A stretch of 64,000 bases of DNA from Leptospira jelokensis (GTDB lineage Bacteria; Spirochaetota; Leptospiria; Leptospirales; Leptospiraceae), in contig NZ_RQGH01000033.1 of the NCBI RefSeq assembly GCF_004769635.1, forward strand, positions 186,001 to 250,000, given 5' to 3'. The translations under genes were made by a program, and so were the position numbers. Numbering within the stretch: the stretch's first letter is position 1; every line of letters begins with the position of its first letter. Under the pieces are notes generated by a model. That model had not been told where the DNA came from and made no database searches. It saw only the letters and a program-made list of their open reading frames with translations. This document shows, piece after piece, positions 9,432-18,139 of this stretch.

Positions 9432-10920
9432 TATTAGAAATCCTTTCAACGAGTGTCTGGATTTCAAAATCCAGACTTCGGTCCTCTTGCATTGTTTTGA
9501 GTCCACGAAACAATTCCCAATTTGGTACCAATGCCTTTCGTTTTGCAAACAAGGAAGTTTGGTACACTGCATAGGAAACGATCGCTAAAAGTTTTGTCAC
9601 ACTTGTCACTGTCCTACGATTGCGTAAAACCGATATAGCACCCATAGGCACTATGTCTTGGTTGTTGCCATTCGTTGGAATCGATTGCATGGAGCCTGGC
9701 ATACTGTCCCTTCGCACTTCAGCCGTTAGGTGGGCTGACATAAGTCCTAATCCAGATAAACCAGCAAATGTCCCAGGTTTTGCAGACAACATCAATGGAA
9801 ACTCATCGTTTTCTTTGGGATCAAACAAATAATTTAAAAATCGGTCCACCCAAGTACACCAAACCGCCATGGCATTTTGCAATCGGTCTGCGGCAAAACT
9901 TACCTGCGAGGCATAAAAACCACCTCCTTCCGCAAATCGGAAACGAGTTTCAAAATTTCCTTCCATTGGGATGAGAACAGGATTGTCGGACATAGAGTTT
10001 AACTCTTGTTCTACGACCATGGCAATCGATTCAATTTCATCCCAAACCGCACCTAAAATTTGAGGGATACAACGAACCGAATAAATATCCTGGATTCGTT
10101 TTCCTTCCACTTTCCGTTTCGGATTTTTGGAGACAATGGGATGGAGGAAATTCGCAATGAGTTTCGGCCCAAAGAATTGTTTGTGGTTGTGGTAGGAAGG
10201 ATGGAAGGCGTCAGGGAAAACAGAGTGGTAATGGAAAAGGTATTGTAAAAGTTCAATGGATTGCAAAAATAATTTGCGAAATCTCACCACTTGAAAACCA
10301 AGAAGGGCCGTCGTGAAACTTGTTCCATTGGTCAAAGAAATCGATTCTTTGGGGTGCGGAGTCCAAGGAAGACCAGGGATTTTTGAGACCTTCCCATTTT
10401 GTTTTGTGGGACCTAACTCTTTCCCTTTGCCTGTAAAACCAGACTCACCAAGGAGCGCCAAAGGAATGTAACTGAGAGGGATCAAATCACCAGAGGCAGA
10501 AAGAGAACCTCTTTCTGGGAGAATGGGGATACAATCCAATTCTAAAAGTTGGTTTAACACTTCTAAGGTTTCATACCGAATCCCCGAGCCACCAAGTGAT
10601 AAACTAAAAAGTCTAGCAGCTAACACAACTCTTGCTTCTTCATGTGACAAATGCGAATGAGGGATTCCTTCTTTGGAAAGCACTGGTTCCACCGTTAGGT
10701 GGTAGACCAACGACTTTTGGATCAAATCCAATTCTTCATTGGAGGTGAAAGCATGAGGGCCAAATCCTGTATGGATTCCGTAGATGAGTTTTTCTTTTGA
10801 AGATTTTAGGATAAATTCCAGTTCCTTTCGTTCCCTCTCGAGGGAATCTTTTCGATCCGAAAGATGGGAAAACGAACCAGAACGTGATAAGGAATCTAAA
10901 TGGGATAATTGCAGAATCAT
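9397..10920 (-). CDS. Aromatic amino acid ammonia-lyase (HAL/PAL/TAL family), tyrosine-type selectivity residues
   Basis: Removes ammonia non-oxidatively from an aromatic amino acid. The Ala-Ser-Gly that cyclises into the MIO cofactor is at 142-144 (SASGDLIPLS), the catalytic Tyr loop reads YGIHTGFG near 47-54, and NSMSDNPVL and YSVRCIPQ are in place; length 507 is typical. It would be called HutH by default, but the selectivity loop reads LVYHL (YHL at 73-75), as in tyrosine ammonia-lyases, rather than the Ser-His of histidine lyases. The C-terminal motif is NNQD (418-421), lacking the Gln-Glu typical of HutH. No hut genes are nearby. No Shine-Dalgarno site is visible at the ATG. It overlaps the convergent DUF368 gene by 35 bases. 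Confidence 0.88.
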   Translation of the reverse strand: MILQLSHLDSLSRSGSFSHLSDRKDSLERERKELEFILKSSKEKLIYGIHTGFGPHAFTSNEELDLIQKSLVYHLTVEPVLSKEGIPHSHLSHEEARVVLAARLFSLSLGGSGIRYETLEVLNQLLELDCIPILPERGSLSASGDLIPLSYIPLALLGESGFTGKGKELGPTKQNGKVSKIPGLPWTPHPKESISLTNGTSFTTALLGFQVVRFRKLFLQSIELLQYLFHYHSVFPDAFHPSYHNHKQFFGPKLIANFLHPIVSKNPKRKVEGKRIQDIYSVRCIPQILGAVWDEIESIAMVVEQELNSMSDNPVLIPMEGNFETRFRFAEGGGFYASQVSFAADRLQNAMAVWCTWVDRFLNYLFDPKENDEFPLMLSAKPGTFAGLSGLGLMSAHLTAEVRRDSMPGSMQSIPTNGNNQDIVPMGAISVLRNRRTVTSVTKLLAIVSYAVYQTSLFAKRKALVPNWELFRGLKTMQEDRSLDFEIQTLVERISNITPSLVTTPND

Positions 10921-10928
10921 GAAAGGAT

Positions 10929-10955
10929 AAAAGCCGAGGAAAAACCCCCGGCTTT
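10929..10955 (-). terminator. Probable intrinsic terminator after the antiporter gene
   Basis: On the minus strand a GC-rich hairpin (AAAGCCGGGG with CCTCGGCTTT around a T-rich loop) is followed by a short T-run. It lies between the antiporter gene stop and the ammonia-lyase start, so it probably ends the antiporter transcript and separates the two genes. Confidence 0.6.
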
Positions 10956-10963
10956 GTTAGAAC

Positions 10964-12439
10964 TTAGACGAAGAAAATGAACGTGATGAGGATAAAAACA
11001 GGAACCAAAATTCCCATTGAATATGCTAAATACCCACCAAAAGAAGGCATCTTCACTTTGTTTTCTTCTGCCACTGACTTCACCATAAAGTTAGGAGCGT
11101 TACCAATGTATGTATTGGCACCCATAAACACAGCACCCACTGAGATCGCTTTTAAGATCTCTTCTGCTTGGCCATTGCCAATGAACTGACCCAGTGTGAG
11201 TGGCGCCGATCCGACTGGTGTGAGGAGTCCCGAAGCCAAAGATCCAAACGTTAAATACGTTGGAGCATTATCAAGCACCGAGGAGAAAGCTCCTGTTGCC
11301 CAATAAAACTGCCATCTTTCTGTGATTCCCAATTCCTTTCCATGTGTTTCGAGTAGTACAAGGGCTGGGATCATGGTGATGAAAATTCCAATGAAGAGGT
11401 ATGCCACTTCTTGGATGGGATGGAGAGTAAAATTATTAAACTTTCTATGTTCTTCTTTGGATGTGAACTTAGAAAGGACGATGAGAACAATGAGAACCGC
11501 TTCTCGGATAAATCCGAGGGTTGGTGTTTCGTTGATTTGTGGGATGTAGTTACTATTCAAAAACGCAACTGCTAAGATCACACCGAGTAACCAGATAAAG
11601 TTTACTTGTCCACTGATGGAAAAAGGGGTCGCAAGTTTTGTATCACGAGCCAAGTCTTTTTTGGTTTCCTTTTTGTAAGCCAAAGTATCCCAAACAAAGT
11701 AAACAGAGAGTAAAATGACAAGTGCCACGAGCATCTCAGGTAATAACTTAAAAGTCCAAGTGAAAGGCACCCCTTTGAGGTATCCTAAAAACAAAGGAGG
11801 ATCACCAAGTGGAGTTAACGATCCACCAATATTGGAAACAAGGAAGATAAAAAACACAACAGTATGCACAACATGTTTACGTTCGCTATTTGTTTTTAAC
11901 AAAGGACGAATGAGTAACATGGATGCCCCTGTGGTTCCGATAAAAGATGCGAGACTTGCACCAATTAACAAATACAAGGTGTTATTCAGTGGAGTTGCTT
12001 TAATATCCCCTTTGATCACGATCCCACCTGAGATGTAAAATAAGGAACCAAGTAAGATGATAAAAGGAATGTAATCAAAGAAAACAGTATGAACAATGTT
12101 ATGGCTATAACCATAAACAATCAGAACAACAAAGGAGATCGCTCCAAGTCCCACTGCTAAAATGAGTTTGTTGTTATTGTCTTCCCACCAATGCGCTGTT
12201 TTGTGAGAGGCAACTGGTAAAATCGCAATGGAAAGGAGAATTGCAACGAAAGGCAAAACTGTCCAATACGGGAGTTCTTCGTGAACGGATTCTCCATGGG
12301 AGGAATGACCTGTTTCCTCTTGTGTTGTAGTTTCTGTTGGAACCGGATTTGGTCCTTCGGCAAATAACCCTGCAGTTGTCACAGACAAACATACAAGGAA
12401 AACCATCAATGTGAGAAGCTTCTTCAACGTGCTCACCAT
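10964..12439 (-). CDS. Putative Na+/H+ antiporter, NhaD/ArsB/CitMHS superfamily
   Basis: A 491-residue inner membrane carrier with a cleavable-looking or first membrane segment (about 7-27), a short His/Ser/Glu-rich loop (about 30-55), then some eleven further hydrophobic segments. FIGTTGASMLLIRPLL (about 165-180) and SNIGGSLTPLGDPPLFLGYL (about 202-221) are typical of the ion transporter superfamily, with the second half repeating the pattern (ATGAFSSVLDNAPTY and GAVFMGANTYIGNAPN). These motifs fit NhaD-type sodium/proton antiporters. The His-rich loop is unusual and may bind metal or sense pH; that is a guess. Flanked by terminators, it looks monocistronic. Confidence 0.85.
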   Translation of the reverse strand: MVSTLKKLLTLMVFLVCLSVTTAGLFAEGPNPVPTETTTQEETGHSSHGESVHEELPYWTVLPFVAILLSIAILPVASHKTAHWWEDNNNKLILAVGLGAISFVVLIVYGYSHNIVHTVFFDYIPFIILLGSLFYISGGIVIKGDIKATPLNNTLYLLIGASLASFIGTTGASMLLIRPLLKTNSERKHVVHTVVFFIFLVSNIGGSLTPLGDPPLFLGYLKGVPFTWTFKLLPEMLVALVILLSVYFVWDTLAYKKETKKDLARDTKLATPFSISGQVNFIWLLGVILAVAFLNSNYIPQINETPTLGFIREAVLIVLIVLSKFTSKEEHRKFNNFTLHPIQEVAYLFIGIFITMIPALVLLETHGKELGITERWQFYWATGAFSSVLDNAPTYLTFGSLASGLLTPVGSAPLTLGQFIGNGQAEEILKAISVGAVFMGANTYIGNAPNFMVKSVAEENKVKMPSFGGYLAYSMGILVPVFILITFIFFV

Positions 12440-12485
12440 CCTATTTTTTTTAGGACAGCATACCCAAAAGAGAAATCACATGGAA

Positions 12486-13526
12486 CTAAAAAAAGCGTGT
12501 TTCTCCAATTTTTAAAGGAATCAGAGCAGATTCGGAGATTCCCGATTCTTTCATGGCTTCTTTTGTGCGGGGCACAGGAGAATCGAGAGGTTCATCCGAC
12601 AAAACAAATGTCATGTAGTGCATCGGAACCAAAAATTTTGCCTTGAGATCCAGAAAAGACCGAACCGCCTCCTTGGGATCCACATGTACGGGTTCCATAA
12701 GCCAACGAGGTTCAGTAGCACCAATGGGTAATATCGCGACATCTATCTTTGGAAAACGACTGGCAATTTCTTTAAAGTGACTGTAATACCCGGTGTCCCC
12801 TGCAAAATAAACGGTCTCATCTTTCCCTGTGATCACAAAACTCCCCCAAAGGGTTTCATCTCGGTCAAAAAGCCCCCTGCCACTAAAATGTTGGGTGGGA
12901 GCGAAAGTAAACTGCACCGATCCAAATTTCGTTTCATCCCACCAATCCATTTCTTTTACATTTTGCATTCCTTCACCTAACAACAATTTCTTGTTACCAA
13001 GCCCCGTAAGAACAAGTGGATGGAATTTTTCTTCTAATTGTTTGAGTGAAGGCAGATCAGTGTGGTCATAATGGTTATGGGATAAAATGATGACGTCAAT
13101 TTTTGGAAGGTTTGGAATGGAAATGCCCGGTGGTGTGTAACGTTTGGGTCCAGCAAAACTCAAAGGGGAACACCTCTCACTCCAAATGGGATCTGTTAAG
13201 ACATTCACTCCATCAATTTGTACAAGTGTCGTCGCATGCCCCACCCAGGTCACAGAAAGTTTGTTTGCATTTGATTGTAATTCTTTTCCATCATTTGGGA
13301 CCACTGGGAATTCGGGATAGGACTTAGCGTCCAAACTGTACGGTAAAAAGAATCGGTCCCATTGCCAAACAAGCACATTCCAAAATCCTTTTTTTTGGAA
13401 CCCAGGATTTGGGTTTTGGAAACCCGATTCGCCGTGGTGGGGTTTTTTGATTTGGGCATCTGCCAAAATTGTAAAACTGATGAGCAGAAAACAGAGAGAG
13501 GACAAGGATACCAATTTATGTTTCAC
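12486..13526 (-). CDS. Exported metallo-beta-lactamase-fold hydrolase (NAPE-PLD/UlaG-like)
   Basis: A 346-residue protein with an N-terminal signal-like segment (LVSLSSLCFLLISFTILADA) suggesting export. The metal motif HNHYDHTD (about 150-157) is the HxHxDH signature; further ligands fit HFSGRG, AGDTGY and PVHVDPKEA. The WVGHATTLVQIDGVNVLTDP lead-in and the DTLWGSFVI-type strand are typical of the NAPE-phospholipase D / UlaG lactonase branch. It probably hydrolyses a phosphodiester or lactone, perhaps of a phospholipid, in the periplasm. The gap to the antiporter gene is 46 bases and the two could share a transcript. Substrate uncertain. Confidence 0.87.
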   Translation of the reverse strand: MKHKLVSLSSLCFLLISFTILADAQIKKPHHGESGFQNPNPGFQKKGFWNVLVWQWDRFFLPYSLDAKSYPEFPVVPNDGKELQSNANKLSVTWVGHATTLVQIDGVNVLTDPIWSERCSPLSFAGPKRYTPPGISIPNLPKIDVIILSHNHYDHTDLPSLKQLEEKFHPLVLTGLGNKKLLLGEGMQNVKEMDWWDETKFGSVQFTFAPTQHFSGRGLFDRDETLWGSFVITGKDETVYFAGDTGYYSHFKEIASRFPKIDVAILPIGATEPRWLMEPVHVDPKEAVRSFLDLKAKFLVPMHYMTFVLSDEPLDSPVPRTKEAMKESGISESALIPLKIGETRFF

Positions 13527-13614
13527 GGTATTTAGACGAAACTGAGTCGCAAGATGAAAGGAAAGATTTTTCGATTGCCTTTTTCGAATTTGGCGACAGA
13601 CTCAAAAATCCACC

Positions 13615-14016
13615 ATGTATCGCTTCGAGGAAACAAAAAATTTATTCATTGCGTATGCGAAATGGAGAGATGCAGTCGATCGCACGGAGGGAAATGAAAC
13701 TGTTTTTGGTTCCAACGCTGAAATTTCCGAAATTGCTCGGGACTTACGAGAGGATGCTGAGTTTGAACTTCGTATCCTCATCCAAGACTTAAAAAAACAG
13801 AATCCAGCCGCGATCAAAGAATGGGTGGATCTCACCAAACAATCTCTAGTTGCTTTGGACTCAAATATCTCAGATGAACAAATGAACAAACGAAAACAAA
13901 TTGCACGTGATTGGAAGTTTTCGCGTTCGCCCCTCGGAATCTCCGTCCGTTACCCACACCCTTCCCAATACTGGGGGAGTGGGATGGGAGTGCTTGGCCC
14001 CGATTTGGACTGGTAA
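13615..14016 (+). CDS. Small hypothetical protein
   Basis: A 133-residue, soluble, charged protein that I do not recognise. The N-terminal 80 residues look largely helical (RFEETKNLFIAYAKWRDAV, then EISEIARDLREDAEFELRIL); the C-terminal part turns aromatic and Gly/Pro-rich with no known motif. No signal peptide or membrane segment. The gene starts 88 bases from the divergent hydrolase and ends 29 bases before the YdcF-family gene, with which it may be cotranscribed. Codon use resembles its neighbours, so I take it as real. Confidence 0.65.
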   Translation: MYRFEETKNLFIAYAKWRDAVDRTEGNETVFGSNAEISEIARDLREDAEFELRILIQDLKKQNPAAIKEWVDLTKQSLVALDSNISDEQMNKRKQIARDWKFSRSPLGISVRYPHPSQYWGSGMGVLGPDLDW

Positions 14017-14045
14017 AATTCGAGTGCATTTCGAATCCTTTCTTT

Positions 14046-14822
14046 ATGGATTCCTTATTCTTTATCCTTTCTAAAGTCCTTACCATTTTTCTTTATCCCT
14101 TACCCGTATTTTTTTTACTTTGTTTTTTTCTTTTGTTTCGCATCAAATCTGGGAAAACAAAGTTTCTCTTTTTTTTACTCTGTTTCTTTTTATACCTTTC
14201 CTCTAGTTCTTTTGTCGCCAATGCACTTGTTTCTGGTTTAGAAAAAGATTTCCCTCCCATCTCCATAGAAGAGGCACCAAAAGCCGACGTAGCAATTGTA
14301 CTTGGTGGCATGATCCAAACCATTTCTTCCGTAAAAGCAAGACCAGAACTAACCGACTCTGCCGATCGCATCACAGATGCCATTCGGTTGTATCATGCAG
14401 GAAAGGTAAAAAAAATCCTCTTTACAGGTGGGTCCGGTTTGTTGTTATCCGATGAATTCCGAGAAGCTAATTTAGCCAAATCGTTGTTAATTGATCTTGG
14501 AGTGAAAGAAACCGATATTATTTTAGAAAACAAATCCCGAAACACTTACGAAAATGCAGTGGAAACGAATAAAATTATCCAAGAAAAAAAATTCCAATCC
14601 TATATCCTTGTCACATCTGCCTTTCATATGAAACGTGCAGCTGGATGTTTTCAAAAACAAAATTTAGAAGTAAAACTTTTCCCCACAGATTACCGCTCTT
14701 TTCAAATGGATTCTGGTGCATTTGAATTGTATGTACCATCCGCAGGATACCTTGATACCACAACCTTTGCGCTCAAAGAATGGGTTGGGTATTTTGTTTA
14801 CCGTGCCAAATCCTACCTCTAA
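14046..14822 (+). CDS. YdcF/ElyC-family (DUF218) membrane protein
   Basis: 258 residues from the ATG at 14046; the longer open frame to 13911 overlaps the upstream gene and is less likely. Two hydrophobic segments fill the first 60 residues, then a periplasmic or cytoplasmic DUF218 domain begins at VAIVLGGM. Family motifs: RITDAIRLYHAGKVKKILFTGGSG, LGVKETDIILENKSRNTYENAVET and VTSAFHMKRAAGCF, which hold the conserved Asp/Glu/Arg/His of the fold. ElyC and SanA relatives act in envelope integrity and the lipid-carrier cycle; the exact reaction is not established. Ends 78 bases before ccmE. Confidence 0.9.
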   Translation: MDSLFFILSKVLTIFLYPLPVFFLLCFFLLFRIKSGKTKFLFFLLCFFLYLSSSSFVANALVSGLEKDFPPISIEEAPKADVAIVLGGMIQTISSVKARPELTDSADRITDAIRLYHAGKVKKILFTGGSGLLLSDEFREANLAKSLLIDLGVKETDIILENKSRNTYENAVETNKIIQEKKFQSYILVTSAFHMKRAAGCFQKQNLEVKLFPTDYRSFQMDSGAFELYVPSAGYLDTTTFALKEWVGYFVYRAKSYL

Positions 14823-14900
14823 AACGAGGATTTTATCGTAGATTTCGCATGACCTTTTTGTTTGACCGAAACTTGCAATCAGAGAGGTTAGAGGAAAGAC

Positions 14901-15317
14901 GTGATTTCGTCTAAAGAATGGACCATGAATCGTAAGTTTTTAACCCTTTTATCCTTCATCGCAATCTCTCTAGGAGGCATTGCGTATTTTTCATCCCAAG
15001 AAACATCGTATTTACTGCTCGATGCCTCTGAACTTGCCGCAAACCAAACAAAATATTCGGAACAAAATTTACGTGTCCGAGGATTTGTACGTGTAGGGAG
15101 TTTGGTCAGGGAGGGCAGAAAAGCCAAATTTGATTTAGAACTAAACGATCAAATCATTCCCGTATTCTTCACGGGAGAAACACTATTGCCTGATGCATTC
15201 AAAGAAGGAGCACGTGCGCGAGTGGATGGGAAGTTAGAAAAAGGAGTACTTGTTGCAAGCCATGTCGAAGCAAAATGTGCTTCCAAATACGAAGCGGGTT
15301 ATGCCGAGGAACAATGA
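14901..15317 (+). CDS. ccmE: Cytochrome c maturation heme chaperone CcmE, CxxxY variant
   Basis: Carries heme from the exporter to the CcmF synthase outside the inner membrane. It has 138 residues from a GTG preceded by GAGGAAAG; an ATG at 14925 is the alternative start. One membrane anchor (about 12-30) is followed by the small OB-fold: LRVRGFVRVGSL, FDLELNDQIIPVFFTGE, ARVDGKLEKGVLVASHVEAKC. The heme-attachment site reads C126-x3-Y130 instead of the usual H-x3-Y. The Cys form is known from archaea and deltaproteobacteria. H121, five residues earlier, could be an accessory ligand. The stop overlaps the ccmF start (ATGA), so the two are coupled. Confidence 0.93.
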   Translation: MISSKEWTMNRKFLTLLSFIAISLGGIAYFSSQETSYLLLDASELAANQTKYSEQNLRVRGFVRVGSLVREGRKAKFDLELNDQIIPVFFTGETLLPDAFKEGARARVDGKLEKGVLVASHVEAKCASKYEAGYAEEQ

Positions 15318-17521
15318 ATAATTTAGGAACCATCTTACTTGCCTCTTCCCTAGCCATTTTAATTTTCTCAAGCATCCAAACGATTTACGGGATTATTTCC
15401 AAAGAAAGAAAAGCGGTCGAACTTGGCCGCTTGGCTCTCATGACAAATCCGTTTGTTATCATTTTAACATTTATTGTTTTGCTTACGCAGCTTGTTCGTT
15501 CTGACTATAGCAACTATTATGTGGTGATGCACTCAAGCGAACACCTTCCCTTATTTTACAAAATGACTTCGATTTGGTCTGGGTCATCCGGAAGTTTACT
15601 GTTTTGGAACTTAATTTTAAATGTCTTCACCTTTATCGTGTTATGGCAAACTCGTAAATCCATCGAAGACCGAATTCCCATGATGAATCTCATTTTGGCA
15701 GTTTTATCTGGTTTTTTTAGTTTCCTTGCCGTATTTTATGGAGATGCGCAACCGTTTCGAGAATTTGTTCCAGAAGCTGCAGCAGGTAGAGGGCTAAACC
15801 CCCTCCTCCAACATTGGGCGATGATCATCCACCCACCCATTCTTTACATAGGTTATGTGAGTATCTCCATTCCTTTTGCGATCGCCATGTCAGCGTTAGT
15901 CTCTGGCCAACTTTCCGAAGATTGGATGAAGTTCATTCGCAAATGGACCTTGTTTTCCTGGTTTTTCTTAGGAACAGGGATCCTACTCGGCTCCAAATGG
16001 GCCTATGAAGAATTAGGTTGGGGTGGGTATTGGGCTTGGGACCCTGTGGAGAACGCATCCTTAATGCCTTGGTTACTCACAAGTGCCTTTGTCCATTCCG
16101 TTGTCATCCAAGAGAGACGAGGGATGTTGAAATTCTGGAATATGTTACTTGTGATCCTTGCCTTCCACTTTAGTTTACTTGGTACTTGGATCACTCGTTC
16201 GGGAGTACTCGAAGGCCCACATAGTTTTTCCAAATCCACAATCGGCACTCCTTTCATCGTTTATATCATAACCAGTTTTCTGTTTTTTACAGGTTTTGTG
16301 ATTTACCGCAGAAAACACCTAACACCAGAAAGGAATTTAGAAGCGATCACCTCCAAAGAAGGAAGTTTTTTATTAAATAATTTCCTACTCGTGCTTTCGA
16401 CCGCAGCAATTCTGTTAGGTGTTTTTTCCCCCCTATTGTATGGAAAAGAATTTAAGGCTCCTTGGTTCAATTCCTGGGGAGTACCTGCTGGAATCTTTTT
16501 ATTATTGCTCATGGGATCTGCGCCCCTGCTTGCATGGAGAAAAGGTGCTGGTGCTGTATTTTTCTCCACCTTACTCAAACCATTCCTTTTTGGAATCTTG
16601 GGTGGTGGATTGTACATCCTCTTTTACTCACAAAACTTTACAAAACCCGATTCTAAGTATGGTGATGTTTTGGCTGAAGTTTATTCTGTTTTAACTGTTG
16701 GAATTGGTGTGTTCACAATTGCAGGGATTGTCCAAGAATACTACCGTGGGATAAAAGCGAGGCGAGAGGAATTTACAAATGAATCCTTATTCCGTGCTGG
16801 CCTAAATTTACTTCTCAAAAACAAAAGAAGGTATGGTGGGTATTTAGTTCACTTTTCTCTTGTTCTCATTTTTATCGGTTATGCGGGAAATGCTTTCAAA
16901 ATCAATACATCAGTCAGATTTTTTTATGAACTGTTACCACCTACTTCCGAAGAAATCACTTACCAATCCATTGACAAAGCGATGGTTGGTGGTTATCAAA
17001 TCGAAGCCAATACTTTAAAACTAAAACCAGTTTTGATTTCGGGACTCGGCGGAGAACCTAACATTCAAAATGTGATTGTCTCTCAAGAAGCAAGTTATGG
17101 AATTTACCGTGGATTGGAAAAAATAGCAACACTCGATACGGAAAGAAGGTTTTACCCACAAATTTCCCACCTAACGGGAGATTTCGAAACACATATCCCA
17201 ACAAGTGAACCTGCAATCCATTCGATGGCGAAGGAAGACTTTTACATCCAATTAGGTGCCATCGAAACTTCTGATCTAAAATCAGAAAACCCAGACCTTC
17301 CTCTAATGTTCATGCAATACTACTTCACACCAGGAAGTGAAACGGAAAAACTCAAACTTTTCCTCAATTTCCCAAGGCAAATTGTGGCAAACTTAGAAGT
17401 TTGGATCAACCCTCTTGTGAAATTGATTTGGCTTGGTTCCGTTTTGTACTTTTTGTCAGGAATCTTTTTGTTGCTGCCCATTGGAGAGAAACGAAAAGAG
17501 CAAAAAGGGAAGGGAATATGA
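15314..17521 (+). CDS. ccmF: Cytochrome c heme lyase subunit CcmF
   Basis: Core of the holocytochrome c synthase: takes heme from CcmE and attaches it to CxxCH motifs of apocytochromes. It has 735 residues from the ATG at 15314 and some fifteen membrane segments. The tryptophan-rich WWD signature is at about 235-253 (WGGYWAWDPVENASLMPW). Flanking heme-binding His candidates are H167/H173 (QHWAMIIHPP) and H261. A large outside loop (about 550-690) precedes the last membrane segment. It starts inside the ccmE stop and its own stop overlaps the start of the ccmH-like gene, so three genes are coupled. ccmA, ccmB, ccmC and ccmG are not in the window. Confidence 0.96.
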   Translation: MNNLGTILLASSLAILIFSSIQTIYGIISKERKAVELGRLALMTNPFVIILTFIVLLTQLVRSDYSNYYVVMHSSEHLPLFYKMTSIWSGSSGSLLFWNLILNVFTFIVLWQTRKSIEDRIPMMNLILAVLSGFFSFLAVFYGDAQPFREFVPEAAAGRGLNPLLQHWAMIIHPPILYIGYVSISIPFAIAMSALVSGQLSEDWMKFIRKWTLFSWFFLGTGILLGSKWAYEELGWGGYWAWDPVENASLMPWLLTSAFVHSVVIQERRGMLKFWNMLLVILAFHFSLLGTWITRSGVLEGPHSFSKSTIGTPFIVYIITSFLFFTGFVIYRRKHLTPERNLEAITSKEGSFLLNNFLLVLSTAAILLGVFSPLLYGKEFKAPWFNSWGVPAGIFLLLLMGSAPLLAWRKGAGAVFFSTLLKPFLFGILGGGLYILFYSQNFTKPDSKYGDVLAEVYSVLTVGIGVFTIAGIVQEYYRGIKARREEFTNESLFRAGLNLLLKNKRRYGGYLVHFSLVLIFIGYAGNAFKINTSVRFFYELLPPTSEEITYQSIDKAMVGGYQIEANTLKLKPVLISGLGGEPNIQNVIVSQEASYGIYRGLEKIATLDTERRFYPQISHLTGDFETHIPTSEPAIHSMAKEDFYIQLGAIETSDLKSENPDLPLMFMQYYFTPGSETEKLKLFLNFPRQIVANLEVWINPLVKLIWLGSVLYFLSGIFLLLPIGEKRKEQKGKGI

Positions 17522-18093
17522 TCCGTTTATTTTCCATCATTCTGTTATTGGGAACCTCGAGCGCCCTTTTCTCACAAAAGACCACAACGAATCTCAAAGA
17601 AGAAAGGCAAATCCAAACCTTTCTCAAGGTGACTGAAAAAATTCGTTGTATCTGTTTGCCAAGCCTACCCATCCAATCTTGTTCTTTTAATATGTGTGCG
17701 GCCTCTAGTTATCTCAAAACCTTCATTGAAAACAGAATCAAAGATGGGATGGGAGATGAAGAGATCATTTCCAAAATGGAGAATGGATTTGGAAATTCGA
17801 TTCTCCAAGACCCGGTTGTTATGATGTTCCAAGAGAATGGAAACCAAGGGATGGTGGATTCCATTGTGTATGGTTTTGGACCAAAAATTTTAGCAAAACC
17901 TGATGATACTTGGATCAATGCCACCTTACTCGGGATAGGCGTTCTTGGACTCTATGGAATTTACCGATATGGAACCAAAAAAGTAAGAGCGAACTTAACT
18001 TCCAACGAGACTTCCTCTACCGATTCCAAGGAAACTCTTTCTGCCAAAACGGATGCCATCAAAGAAAAGATCCGCAAATTTGAAGAGTCATAA
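17518..18093 (+). CDS. CcmH-like protein with altered cysteine motif
   Basis: CcmH reduces apocytochrome cysteines and joins CcmF in the heme lyase. This 191-residue protein has a signal segment (about 2-19), a CcmH-like helical domain, a membrane anchor (about 137-157) and a charged tail. The tail of the domain, KDGMGDEEIISKMENGFG, matches the normal CcmH pattern (DEEI..yMv.rYGd), but the redox site reads R43-C44-I-C46, then C54 and C60, instead of LRCxxC. It starts at an ATG inside the ccmF stop. Many Cys-type CcmE systems lack CcmH, so its presence here is notable. Confidence is moderate because of the diverged site. Confidence 0.75.
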   Translation: MIRLFSIILLLGTSSALFSQKTTTNLKEERQIQTFLKVTEKIRCICLPSLPIQSCSFNMCAASSYLKTFIENRIKDGMGDEEIISKMENGFGNSILQDPVVMMFQENGNQGMVDSIVYGFGPKILAKPDDTWINATLLGIGVLGLYGIYRYGTKKVRANLTSNETSSTDSKETLSAKTDAIKEKIRKFEES

Positions 18094-18139
18094 CAAATTC
18101 ATAACAAACGTTTGCTGAAAAAATCTTTTTATGATTGTT

